64,000 bases of DNA from Chlorobiaceae bacterium (GTDB taxonomy: Bacteria; Bacteroidota; Chlorobiia; Chlorobiales; Chlorobiaceae), in the NCBI GenBank assembly GCA_013335405.1, contig JAAXVR010000003.1:1-64000 (forward strand), read 5' to 3'. The position numbers were made by a program, and so were the translations under genes. The notes under the pieces are model-generated. The model did not search any database, was not told where the DNA came from, and was given only the letters and a program-made list of their open reading frames with translations. Positions 1-8,097 of the stretch are shown one piece after another; position 1 is the first letter of the stretch, and the number at the start of each line of letters is the position of its first letter.

Positions 1-163
1 ATGACGTTACCCCGCTGTCAGCACGATCATGCATTTCCCGACCCTCGGCAGTGTACATATTTTCGCTCCAGACCTGTTCAAGATGGATCAACGCACACTG
101 CCGGGGACAGAACACATAATGCTGCAAGGCGGACAGCGCTATGAACTCGGATTCGGCGTACAT
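1..163 (-). CDS. cas4: CRISPR-associated exonuclease Cas4, N-terminal fragment cut by the left edge
   Basis: Translating from the ATG at 163 on the minus strand gives 54 codons open to the window edge. They read [19 protein letters not shown], then an [10 protein letters not shown]-like stretch. This is the N-terminal signature of Cas4 (DUF83, RecB-type nuclease): the first Cys of the iron-sulfur cluster set lies in FCPRQC and the conserved His follows. Cas4 trims prespacers and helps select PAM-bearing spacers with Cas1-Cas2. It starts 21 nt after the cas7 stop in the same direction, the usual I-C order. Upstream in-frame TTG codons could also start it, but the ATG is preferred. The rest of the protein, cas1, cas2 and the repeat array would lie off the left edge. 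Confidence 0.88.
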   Translation of the reverse strand, partial: MYAESEFIALSALQHYVFCPRQCALIHLEQVWSENMYTAEGREMHDRADSGVTS

Positions 164-183
164 GAACAATGTATTATCTGATT

Positions 184-1029
184 TCAAAAACCAGGTATGG
201 GGTCAGGCTCCAAACCGTCTAGTTTATCCAGCCTGTACGATCCGTCATCATTTACATGAAGTGAACGATGCACTTTAGCGGAAGAATATTTGCCAGGCTT
301 GCTGCCATGTGCCCACCAGATAACGGAAACAACTTCCATACTGCCCTCAGGACGAGCCGATGAAGCATCATTTTCAAATAGTTTAGGGAGAATTGATTTG
401 ATCGCTTCTGCATCGGTATCACTAAATTCAGTGCGTTCGGCAAGCTGCGGGTTCATGCTCCCAAAAGTGATATAGATACCACGATCTACACGATGTTTCA
501 TACCCATTGTATCGGATGACCTTTTTCCATTTTTCCCTTCATTTCCGCTGACACTTTTGGTGATTTGAACACTTGAGACATTGACCGGTGTTAGCGTAAA
601 TGCCGATTGAATACTTACAGGTCCACGAATAGGAATGGAAAGCCCTGAACCTTCATCACCATCAAAAGCAAAAAGCTGTCCAAATGCACGAACATCAAAC
701 CATGTCTTACGCGCTTTTTCTATTGCCTCTGCCTCTTTTACATTCTTTCCAATAACACCTTCAAAACGTGCTTTAAGCGAAGTGTAAGCATCCCGTTTTC
801 TATCATCTGACTGAACAAAAATATCATACTTGTAGTCCCCATTATTGTCTTTCAATTCCATAATTCGATCACGAATCTTCCGCTTCAAACAAACATCTGT
901 CATCTCACCATGTCCATAAAGGTCTATCCGAGGACGATTACCATTGAGAGGATCGCCATTTGGGTTTGCGTTTTTTACACGCATAATAATGGCAAAATCG
1001 ATTTTCTGGCTGAGAGTACTCATAGTCAT
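184..1029 (-). CDS. cas7: Type I-C Cascade backbone protein Cas7 (Csd2)
   Basis: 281 aa, normal length for Csd2/Cas7 of type I-C. Cas7 polymerises along the crRNA to form the Cascade backbone. Visible family features are the N-terminal [18 protein letters not shown] stretch (NPNGDP is characteristic), a central segment with PVSIQSAF, and the [12 protein letters not shown] segment of the RRM-like fold. The start is ATG at 1029 (MTMSTLSQ); a second ATG lies at 1023. It sits 39 nt after cas8c and just before cas4. The gene is noticeably more AT-rich than the chromosome to its right, in keeping with horizontally moved cas modules. Confidence 0.95.
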   Translation of the reverse strand: MTMSTLSQKIDFAIIMRVKNANPNGDPLNGNRPRIDLYGHGEMTDVCLKRKIRDRIMELKDNNGDYKYDIFVQSDDRKRDAYTSLKARFEGVIGKNVKEAEAIEKARKTWFDVRAFGQLFAFDGDEGSGLSIPIRGPVSIQSAFTLTPVNVSSVQITKSVSGNEGKNGKRSSDTMGMKHRVDRGIYITFGSMNPQLAERTEFSDTDAEAIKSILPKLFENDASSARPEGSMEVVSVIWWAHGSKPGKYSSAKVHRSLHVNDDGSYRLDKLDGLEPDPIPGF

Positions 1030-1068
1030 TTCAATTGATGGTTTTTGTGATTAGCCTTCTTTCTTTTC

Positions 1069-2958
1069 TTAAGAATTGACTTCATTACTACCCTTTTCAA
1101 AAAAGTGTCGTCTCTGGCAATGGTATCCGAGAAGAAACTCTCCAGAAAGAGGTGTATTATTAGTGAAGTCATCTGCATTGAAAAGGCATTGAACCTCATC
1201 AAGCTTCTGGTCAAAAATAATTTTAAGCCCAGGTGCATTAGACTGAAGACGCACTTTGTAAGGAGCAAGAGAAAGTTCAATTGTTCGCCAAGTGCTAAAT
1301 GGGCGCTCGGCAAATTGTTGCATATATCGTTCTGCTGTTGTGCTCCGCTTTTCATTCGCAAAAGACAGCGCTTTCTTCTCAAGTAACTCAGCAATGGCAA
1401 GCAATCTGCCATAGAGATAGTCACGCGAGATTCGACTTTTCTCTAAATTCATTTTATAGTCCTCCTTTTTATTTTGATACCCTCGGAACATTGCGCAGGC
1501 AGTGCTCAGAGTGTTTTCCCAATCTTCTTTCTTCTTAAAACTTGTTGGTCTTGACGCTCTGTTACGAGCTGCGATGACAATGTCGAAAGAAACCATGCTA
1601 CCATCCACGATGCATGGCAAAAGCCGGTGAACAACTGAATGAATTATGTTATCATCAGCATCATTACCATAAATATCTTTGGCAATTTGTTCTGGAGACC
1701 GAACTCGAAGTAAAGAATAATCCTTCTTGTTAGGATAAAACCATGCATGGAGGGAATACCAACGCTCCAGTCGGTCGAGGAAGTCTGAACCTGTAAGTTC
1801 TCTGTAGTAGGTTAAAGCGGCACGGCCAGAAGTAGCTGCATCAAATGCGAGTACGACAATTCTTTCGGTTAAACCAAGTTTAGTGCGATAACCTGCAAGG
1901 CTGCTGCTAAATGCTTTCCCAAAGTCTTGACCGGCATCATAATCTTCATCTATTTCGGCATATAGGTCATAATCTTCTTCATCATACTGGTCAGTTCCTT
2001 CCATTATTTTAGGAATGGACTTCCCTGATACTGCCCATGCAACGATATTTTGTGCTCCGTTATGATAGCCTTGTCTATCAATAAGCCATGAAAGTGCATT
2101 GTGCATTTTCTGGCTTGCTTCGGCACTAATTGAACAGGCTTCATCAGCCGTTATAAACCGCCCAAGAAAGGTAAAGCCTCCTTCGTCATTGCTGGAAATA
2201 ATCTTCGCATTACTTGCCCCCTTTAGAATCTTTTTGGGATGCTGTTCGGCAGACACTGCATCTGATCTGCCACTTATAAAGCATAGTTTTGGCTGGAGTT
2301 TTCGGCTCTCATAGTAAGACATCCAAGCCTTATGTATTTCTTTATCCTTCCACAATGGCTCGGTTGGTTCACCTGCTATATGCACATTCCATCCAACGGT
2401 TGCGTCATTCACATTTTTTATGCTGTCAAATATGGGCGGCTTAGAATTCTTTTTTTCTTTATCCCATTCCTTGATCAGTATTCCATTGCTTTTAAAAAGA
2501 ACTCCGGCATTAATAAGGTCTTCAATCAGACTTTCCTTTTCTAGATAACACTTTACAGCACGAAGCTTATAGTTGTCAGGAAATGCTTCAGACCAAGCCT
2601 CCAACTGCTTAAAAAGTTGACAAAATGGTTCTTCAGGTTTTTTCTTAAAACCACTGGTAACATCGCCACCATACTGACGAAAATCACCCGCAACGTATTG
2701 CAACTTGTCGGAAAGAGGGTGGGCTTCCGGTTTTTTTCCAGATCGGCCTGCTGAAGATTCTGTGCAAGGAATAATTATTTTCTTTCCCTCACGAAACACG
2801 TCGGCTTGTATAAATTTCCCATTTTCATCAAGTGTAACTTCAATGTTGCAGGTCATTGTAGTGTGAAACAGTGGCAAAAGAATTGCCTCGTCGTTATAAT
2901 CCCCGACCTTATGCTGCACGTTATCATACGTTTCACAAAGAAGTTGCATCCAGCTCAT
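1069..2958 (-). CDS. cas8c: Type I-C Cascade large subunit Cas8c (Csd1)
   Basis: 629 aa from the ATG at 2958. A TTG six bases upstream would only add two residues, and the ATG overlaps the cas5 stop as ATGA, indicating translational coupling. Csd1/Cas8c recognises the PAM and contacts the crRNA 5' end. Family-like stretches are the N-terminal YNDEAILLPLFH, CFISGR near the middle with a downstream GGFTFLGRF, the NIVAWAVSG segment, and a C-terminal GYQNKKEDYKMNLEKSRISRDYLYGRLLAIAE. I-C systems often make a Cas11-like small subunit from an internal start in cas8c. I could not confirm such a start by eye. Confidence 0.93.
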   Translation of the reverse strand: MSWMQLLCETYDNVQHKVGDYNDEAILLPLFHTTMTCNIEVTLDENGKFIQADVFREGKKIIIPCTESSAGRSGKKPEAHPLSDKLQYVAGDFRQYGGDVTSGFKKKPEEPFCQLFKQLEAWSEAFPDNYKLRAVKCYLEKESLIEDLINAGVLFKSNGILIKEWDKEKKNSKPPIFDSIKNVNDATVGWNVHIAGEPTEPLWKDKEIHKAWMSYYESRKLQPKLCFISGRSDAVSAEQHPKKILKGASNAKIISSNDEGGFTFLGRFITADEACSISAEASQKMHNALSWLIDRQGYHNGAQNIVAWAVSGKSIPKIMEGTDQYDEEDYDLYAEIDEDYDAGQDFGKAFSSSLAGYRTKLGLTERIVVLAFDAATSGRAALTYYRELTGSDFLDRLERWYSLHAWFYPNKKDYSLLRVRSPEQIAKDIYGNDADDNIIHSVVHRLLPCIVDGSMVSFDIVIAARNRASRPTSFKKKEDWENTLSTACAMFRGYQNKKEDYKMNLEKSRISRDYLYGRLLAIAELLEKKALSFANEKRSTTAERYMQQFAERPFSTWRTIELSLAPYKVRLQSNAPGLKIIFDQKLDEVQCLFNADDFTNNTPLSGEFLLGYHCQRRHFFEKGSNEVNS

Positions 2959-3665
2959 AGCCAAACCTCCTCTTCGTTAATTACAGAACACTGGTTGTTA
3001 TCTATTCCAAAAGGTTTCGCAGTCATTTTGTGAAGCGGCTTTATAATCTCACACTGCTCTGGCCGAATGAATCTGATGATTCCATTGACCATTTTCGGGT
3101 TCCAGAAACGGCTTCTAAACATCTCCTGCCCTGTTTCGTCCGGGTAATCAAAGCCATGAAAGGTAAAACCAAATGCAAGCTCGGAAATACTGTCATACTC
3201 GCCCCTACCTTCCTCAAACTGACATGGTTCGACATATCCTTGACATTCTCTTGTTCCAAGAAAGATGTCCTGCCGACCGCCCTTTTCAAGTGCGCGTAGT
3301 GCAACACTGTAGTGTTTCCCATCAATGCAATCTTGAGCCAATTCGGGCCGATGTAGATTCCACTCAAAATGAGCGGCAACCTGATATTCAACATCATAGA
3401 GATAGTTGTAAATGGCTAAAGAATTTCCTTTCTCATGGTACTTTAGTGGCTTCAAACATTTCGTTTTCGTTCTAATAGGTTTCATAACCCTTACCTTGTC
3501 GATAACCCAGATAAAAGTCGGCTTCCAGTAGATGGACTTGGCTATCCCTTTGAGAGCTTCGTAGGTTGGGATATGATAACTGCACTTCTCCCCTCCTATT
3601 CTGGAAACCGGATCGGTGAACATGGCCTCGCGACCATAGACCTTAAACTCAATACTATTTTTCAT
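2955..3665 (-). CDS. cas5: Type I-C Cas5 (Cas5d) crRNA-processing endoribonuclease
   Basis: 236 aa, ATG at 3665. It begins NSIEFKVYGREAMFTDPVSRIGGEKCSYH, the conserved Cas5d N-terminus, followed by the YEALKGIAKSIYWKPTF helix. In type I-C, which lacks Cas6, Cas5d cleaves the pre-crRNA and stays on the 5' handle. The C-terminal G-rich region of the fold (FLGTRECQGYVEPC) is also present. It lies between cas3 (9 nt gap) and cas8c (ATGA overlap), the standard I-C order. Confidence 0.94.
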   Translation of the reverse strand: MKNSIEFKVYGREAMFTDPVSRIGGEKCSYHIPTYEALKGIAKSIYWKPTFIWVIDKVRVMKPIRTKTKCLKPLKYHEKGNSLAIYNYLYDVEYQVAAHFEWNLHRPELAQDCIDGKHYSVALRALEKGGRQDIFLGTRECQGYVEPCQFEEGRGEYDSISELAFGFTFHGFDYPDETGQEMFRSRFWNPKMVNGIIRFIRPEQCEIIKPLHKMTAKPFGIDNNQCSVINEEEVWL

Positions 3666-3674
3666 GTATGTACC

Positions 3675-6161
3675 TCACTGGATAAGCATGTCTGGTGAAA
3701 AGGTTGAGTTAGTATTTACACCGAAGTGATGATCATAAAAACTTTCGTAAAGAGCCTGAATCCCGCAGCTGTCACACAAGGATTCCAATGCATGTAAATT
3801 CTTTAGTTCTGTTAGCATGTGCGGAAAAATATTGACTGTGTAACGTTGTAAGCGTCGAAGTAAATAGCGCCGGAATTCTGTGGACATTGTATTGCGAAAT
3901 TGATTCAGTAACCCTCTCGCTTCATCATTATATGGAACCAAGATTCCTTGCGTATCTGAATTAATGACCTTGAACTCCCTTGCGGCTGTTGCAAAAGATT
4001 GACTCAAGATGTGGGGATAAGGTTGATCATTGTGAATCCGCGTATAGGCGCTAATCGCTTTAGAATTTAGAGAGAGTAGATTGACAAGATTATCTGACTC
4101 TATCTTGTAAGTCATTTCATCCCTCCGGCGGAAAAAGTAGTAGCTGAAATACCTTTTCATCACGGCCTCAGAGAGCAAGCTATTGTCAAACTTGTTTGGC
4201 GATTCCTTTAACTCTCGCAGAACAAGTTTGGCATTTTTTTGAGCCATCTCAATGTCTTGCAAGTTATTAAGATTCTCGCCAGAGATATTCAGGATATATA
4301 GGGGAGAATCCGCAGGCTTTTCACCATTTCTATTTACACGTCCGGCAGCCTGAGCTATTGAGTCTATCCCTGCCAAAGCACGGATGCCCGTATCAAAATC
4401 AATATCTACTCCGGCTTCTATTAATTGTGTGCTAACACAAATCACGGGTTGCTTATTGCGAAGAAGCATTTTCACCTCCGTTAGGGTATCCATCCTATGA
4501 GCGGCACACATGGCCGTGCTCAAGTGATGAGTCAGTTCTTCTCCATGACGTTTGTGGAGAAGTGTGTACAGTTTCCTTGCATCGGCTTTCGTGTTGAGAA
4601 TAACAAGGCAACTATTTCCTTGGTTGTGAATAATTGACACTTTGTCAGCAACTTCTTCATGTGTCCAGCCTTGAGGCTTGCATTCATCGATTACAGTGAC
4701 TCGTTTTAGTGATTCCGCTGAATCCATGCGGAATTTGTCGGGAAGGATTTGCGATTTTTCGGAGAGCGATAGAGCACCATTCTCTGCCGGTATCTCATGC
4801 AAAAGAGGCTGTGTGGCTGTGCATAAAACAGCAGTACAATTGCAATGTTCAACAAGGAAATTTACTGCATGGCAAAAAAGATGGAGGCAGTGAACCGGTA
4901 AAGTTTGCGCTTCATCAAAAATGATGATGGAATTAGCAATGTTGTGCAATTTTCGCGCGTTGCGAGTTCCTGCGCCGTAAAAAGCATCAAGAAATTGGAC
5001 ATTGGTTGTAAAAATGATCTGTGCATCCCAATTTTCCGCAAGAATGCTGTTGTTTCGGTTTTCTTCATTAGGTAACACACTGGAATGGCTCTCAAGAATC
5101 ATCTCGTTTAACACCTCTCTATCAAGCTGTGATGCGAACACATTCCGTACAGCTTGAGCATTCTGCTCAATGATGGTGGTGTAAGGGATAACATAGATAA
5201 TGCGTTTAACAGGGGCATGAGACTCTCTGCTGACAGCATGATGCAAAGCGAACCGAATGCTTGCAAGTGTTTTACCTCCTCCCGTTGGCACAGTGAGTAG
5301 GTAAGTTCCGGGTTGGCTGGCAGAGGCTTGAACACATTTATCAGAGATTCTTTTTCGTTCTGCATCTACTGAAGATATGTTTGGCAGCGTGTTCAGATAT
5401 CGTTCGACTATATCTCTCGATTCATCCCATTTTGGCAAATTTGGCAGATCTCTATTCTTGCGTCCTTCGTCATGAAAGCTGGCTGTGTCGGTATGATCAG
5501 CATCTACAAGGCAACTGAAGAGCATTTTTATCATTAGTCCTATTCTAAAACGCTCTAGCTTTTGTCGATTACGTTTATCATTAGCATTATCCCAGTATTT
5601 CTTCGCTTGAACTGAAATATTTCTAAAAAAAGAATCTATTTCAGCCACAAGATTGGGAGCATTCGAAATTTTGTTTACGTCACTGTTTAGTTCAGTATCA
5701 AAACGTAAGTTCTCCAAAGAATTCTTTAAGTTGGATTGATATTGATTGTTTTGTACAGCATTGATAAAATTGTCTTCTCCAAATTGATTTAAGCAATCCA
5801 CTAAGCCCCCATGATGGGAAATGACACACAAGGCTAAGCACTGAGCGGCCAACTGAGCAGGCTTGCTATTATTATTGATTTTTTCCCAAAGAAAGACGCC
5901 TCCGGTATGTTTGTGATCTGCCCTGATACTATCATCTTCAAGACGCATCTGGAATTGAGGTAAACTTTTACCAAGATCATGAACAAGTCCAAGCCAATAC
6001 CCACATTCGGTTAATCCAAAAGAAGCTGCATATTCCGACGCCAACTGAGCTGTCGCTACTGCGTGTGCTTGCAGTGTCTGCCACTGGTGCTTGTCTTGGA
6101 CGCCTTCAAGAGTATGAGCGTATATTTCCTTATTTACTTCACACATAATAGTGCAGATCAT
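3675..6161 (-). CDS. cas3: CRISPR-associated helicase-nuclease Cas3 (HD domain fused to helicase)
   Basis: 828 aa from the ATG at 6161. The frame is open further upstream but begins with TTG, and a second ATG lies at 6146. The N-terminal HD nuclease shows an early conserved His (LQAHAVAT) and the HD pair in GLVHDLGKSLPQF near residue 61. The SF2 helicase follows with Walker A VPTGGGKTLASIRF, a DEAQ-type motif II in IIIFDEAQTLP, STQLIEAGVDIDFD, and motif VI QAAGRVNRNG. Cas3 is recruited to the R-loop formed by Cascade and degrades the target DNA. It is the first cas gene of the operon and lies 60 nt after the WYL regulator on the same strand. Confidence 0.95.
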   Translation of the reverse strand: MICTIMCEVNKEIYAHTLEGVQDKHQWQTLQAHAVATAQLASEYAASFGLTECGYWLGLVHDLGKSLPQFQMRLEDDSIRADHKHTGGVFLWEKINNNSKPAQLAAQCLALCVISHHGGLVDCLNQFGEDNFINAVQNNQYQSNLKNSLENLRFDTELNSDVNKISNAPNLVAEIDSFFRNISVQAKKYWDNANDKRNRQKLERFRIGLMIKMLFSCLVDADHTDTASFHDEGRKNRDLPNLPKWDESRDIVERYLNTLPNISSVDAERKRISDKCVQASASQPGTYLLTVPTGGGKTLASIRFALHHAVSRESHAPVKRIIYVIPYTTIIEQNAQAVRNVFASQLDREVLNEMILESHSSVLPNEENRNNSILAENWDAQIIFTTNVQFLDAFYGAGTRNARKLHNIANSIIIFDEAQTLPVHCLHLFCHAVNFLVEHCNCTAVLCTATQPLLHEIPAENGALSLSEKSQILPDKFRMDSAESLKRVTVIDECKPQGWTHEEVADKVSIIHNQGNSCLVILNTKADARKLYTLLHKRHGEELTHHLSTAMCAAHRMDTLTEVKMLLRNKQPVICVSTQLIEAGVDIDFDTGIRALAGIDSIAQAAGRVNRNGEKPADSPLYILNISGENLNNLQDIEMAQKNAKLVLRELKESPNKFDNSLLSEAVMKRYFSYYFFRRRDEMTYKIESDNLVNLLSLNSKAISAYTRIHNDQPYPHILSQSFATAAREFKVINSDTQGILVPYNDEARGLLNQFRNTMSTEFRRYLLRRLQRYTVNIFPHMLTELKNLHALESLCDSCGIQALYESFYDHHFGVNTNSTFSPDMLIQ

Positions 6162-6221
6162 GTTCGAGCCACTCACCCAAGCTATTCTGACGAAGATGGG
6201 CAACGGGTTGTCTTGCGTTAT

Positions 6222-7235
6222 TCATAGTGTCTCTATTTGCATTCCGTTATTATGATCATCTCTGCCATACACCTCCCCCATCTCCTTCACCTCCATTCTC
6301 ACCATATCCCGCAGCTCTTTGGGTTCAAGGACTTCGGCCTGTGCTCCATAATGCATGATCCAGCGTTTGACCGCATCGAGCGCGCCGACGCTGAGCGAAA
6401 GTGTCAGCGAGCCGTCTTCATGCTCCTGTATTTTCTGGGAGGGGTGCCAACGGCGTTCCCTGATCCATTGGGACTGATATGGCGTGAATCTGACGGTAAT
6501 ATCGTATGACGCCGGTCCGACAGTCTGCTGGAAGGCTTTTCCGAGATACTGGTCTACGCTGAATGATTCCAGTATGGTAAAGTGTTCTTCTGTGTGTATC
6601 AGCCTCAGAATACGGCCGACGGCAAAGGTTCTGACGGTTTTGCGATATTCACAGTAACCGATGAGATACCATGTCCCGCCTGCCTGATCGTAATGAAGAC
6701 GATAGGGATGAACGATACGCTCGTTGACAGTTTGTACCGATAACGATTTATAGGTCATGGCAACTTTCCACCGGTTGCGCACAGCCTGTTCAATCAGGGT
6801 GAAGTATTCCTGATCGACACTGAACGCCGGAACAGGATTATCAAACGAATAGATGTCAAACAGACCGTTTCCATTGCAGGAAACCGGCAGGTATTGCATG
6901 AGTTTTTCAATCGCACGGGAAACTTCTTCGTAAAACGGCGTTCCCTGGTATTGGGCAAGTACTCTTGATGTTGCCGCAAGTGCTTCAACTTCCTGCCGGT
7001 TGAGAAACGACGATGGTTCGAAAGTCCAGGATTTCCGGTAGAAATAGCCTTTTTTACCGGGGTCATACTCGATAGGTGCATGAAGCATGTCACGCATAAA
7101 GTCGATATCCCGCTGGATGCTTTTGCTGCTGACTTCAAAGTGAAGGGCAATCCTTGAGCAGTTCGGATAGCTGTGATTCCGAAGTTCGCGGTCGATATGC
7201 TGCATGCGTGCAAGCGGTGGCCTCGATTGTCTCAT
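6222..7235 (-). CDS. WYL-domain transcriptional regulator with N-terminal HTH
   Basis: 337 aa, ATG at 7235. The N-terminus is a winged-helix HTH (SKSIQRDIDFMRDMLHAPI), the middle a WYL domain with the hallmark triad in GTWYLIGYCEYRKTVRTF, and the C-terminus a WCX-like dimer region (VRFTPYQSQWIRER). WYL regulators are ligand- or nucleic-acid-responsive and are repeatedly found leading CRISPR, CBASS and BREX loci. Here it lies directly upstream of cas3 in the same direction, so it probably sits at the head of the cas transcript and controls it. Whether it represses or activates cannot be told from sequence. Its own upstream region carries short dyads described separately. Confidence 0.88.
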   Translation of the reverse strand: MRQSRPPLARMQHIDRELRNHSYPNCSRIALHFEVSSKSIQRDIDFMRDMLHAPIEYDPGKKGYFYRKSWTFEPSSFLNRQEVEALAATSRVLAQYQGTPFYEEVSRAIEKLMQYLPVSCNGNGLFDIYSFDNPVPAFSVDQEYFTLIEQAVRNRWKVAMTYKSLSVQTVNERIVHPYRLHYDQAGGTWYLIGYCEYRKTVRTFAVGRILRLIHTEEHFTILESFSVDQYLGKAFQQTVGPASYDITVRFTPYQSQWIRERRWHPSQKIQEHEDGSLTLSLSVGALDAVKRWIMHYGAQAEVLEPKELRDMVRMEVKEMGEVYGRDDHNNGMQIETL

Positions 7236-7289
7236 TCCTGCATTGTTCAGAGTTCAGGAGCTTTACGGAACAACATAGTGAGGTACCTG

Positions 7290-7330
7290 GGACAAAAAGT
7301 GTCCGATACGAAAAAAAGTGCGACAGGCAC
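7290..7330. promoter_or_regulatory. Candidate operator upstream of the WYL regulator: two short dyads with a repeated box
   Basis: Sequence shows GGACA-5-TGTCC (7290-7304) and GTGC-5-GCAC (7318-7330). The box AAAAAGTG occurs twice, at 7294-7301 and 7313-7320, exactly 19 bp apart. They lie 55-95 bp upstream of the WYL gene start. Binding by the WYL protein is inference from position only. Confidence 0.35.
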
Positions 7331-7695
7331 CGTGAACGATGAGGAGGGTGGATGAATGCTTCCATTCCATTACATCAGTTGAAAACTTTTTTAAAAGTTA
7401 CGGGTAACTGACGAAAATCATGAACGGCAATCCGGTAGAACAGGGAAAAAGGGGATACACGTCACCGGCATCAACTATTTACAAAATAAACACATTACTG
7501 CCAATAGTTTTAAAAAAGCTATGGAGACGGTAATACTTATGGTCGGGGTTGCATCCGGGAAGTATTATTATTTAAATAGGGCAGGGGAGAAGTGATGCGA
7601 TTGCGAGGATGTTTCGCGTCTCTATATTGTCAAAGCGTGGGAACTCAAGAATAAATTCAAAGCACCCTCCAGAGCACCATCAAACGGCATAAAAC

Positions 7696-7727
7696 AAAAA
7701 AGACTTACAAGGTGATTCCTGTAAGTC
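7696..7727 (-). terminator. Rho-independent terminator of the tRNA operon
   Basis: On the minus strand, GACTTACA pairs with TGTAAGTC across a 10-nt loop and is followed by a run of six T. It starts about 12 nt beyond the tRNA-Arg CCA end, so it closes the three-tRNA transcript. Confidence 0.8.
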
Positions 7728-7739
7728 ATTGTTCTTGTA

Positions 7740-7816
7740 TGGTGCACCCGAGAGGAGTCGAACCTCTAACCGTCTGATCCGTAGTCAGATACTCTATCCA
7801 GTTGAGCTACGGGTGC
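7740..7816 (-). tRNA. tRNA-Arg (anticodon ACG)
   Basis: Cloverleaf on the minus strand: acceptor GCACCCG/CGGGTGC, D arm GCTCAACTGGATAGAGT, anticodon loop CTACGGA giving ACG (decodes CGU/CGC/CGA after A34 deamination), TPsiC loop GGTTCGACTCC, discriminator A, and an encoded CCA at 7740-7742. Last gene of the tRNA operon; the terminator follows. Confidence 0.95.
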
Positions 7817-7822
7817 AGTATG

Positions 7823-7896
7823 TAGCGTGTACGGGATTCGAACCCGTGATCTTCGCCTTGAGAGGGCGATGTCCTGGGCCACTAGACGAACACGCC
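7823..7896 (-). tRNA. tRNA-Glu (anticodon CTC)
   Basis: Acceptor GGCGTGT/ACACGCT with a G-U first pair, D arm GTCTAGTGGCCCAGGAC typical of tRNA-Glu, anticodon loop CTCTCAA giving CTC (reads GAG), T loop GGTTCGAATCC, discriminator A. The bases after the discriminator are CAT, so CCA is not encoded, unlike both neighbours, and must be added by the CCA enzyme. Only 6 nt separate it from the tRNA-Arg gene. Confidence 0.95.
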
Positions 7897-7931
7897 AGGT
7901 AAAGTTGCCATGAATTAGAGCTTTACGGCTC

Positions 7932-8008
7932 TGGTGGGCCCTGTAGGACTTGAACCTACGACCCAGCGATTATGAGTCGCTTGCTCTGACCAACTGAGCT
8001 AAGGGCCC
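7932..8008 (-). tRNA. tRNA with anticodon CAT, probably tRNA-Ile2 (lysidine-modified) rather than Met
   Basis: Acceptor GGGCCC/GGGCCC, D arm TTAGCTCAGTTGGTCAGAGC, anticodon loop CTCATAA (CAT), and CCA encoded at 7932-7934. The anticodon stem-loop GCGACTCATAATCGC and the TTAGCTCAG context match my recollection of E. coli tRNA-Ile2 and not the elongator Met stem, so the C34 is probably converted to lysidine by TilS to read AUA. It lacks the initiator C1-A72 mismatch and the three G-C pairs. The tRNA call is certain; the Ile2 identity is inferred. Confidence 0.85.
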
Positions 8009-8033
8009 TCAATCCTTGGCTTTAGAGGCTGTC

Positions 8034-8061
8034 AATATAAAGCTTTGTGCTGAATATGCAA
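8034..8061 (-). promoter_or_regulatory. Candidate promoter of the tRNA operon
   Basis: On the minus strand TTGCAT (8056-8061) is separated by 16 nt from TATATT (8034-8039), some 26 nt before the first tRNA. Two other candidate promoters in the window use the same TTGC/16/TAnATT layout. Confidence 0.4.
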
Positions 8062-8097
8062 AGCATACGAAACCATTTTTTTTCCTTTTTTCTCCGA

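Larger units (their letters stand above)
7236..7739. other. Gene-free tract between the cas module and the tRNA operon
   Basis: About 500 bases without a convincing gene. It holds the candidate operator next to the WYL gene and, at its right end, the tRNA terminator. Short open frames here overlap the WYL gene or lack any recognisable protein signature. I saw no transposase remnant and no copy of the tRNA-Arg 3' end that would mark an attachment site. Confidence 0.6.

Noticed and set aside
1-163. CRISPR array at the left edge
   Set aside because: The sequence is coding for Cas4; no repeats are present in the window, and the array is expected further left.
7236-7739. Transposase or integrase remnant by the tRNA genes
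   Set aside because: No frame shows a DDE, HUH or tyrosine-recombinase motif.
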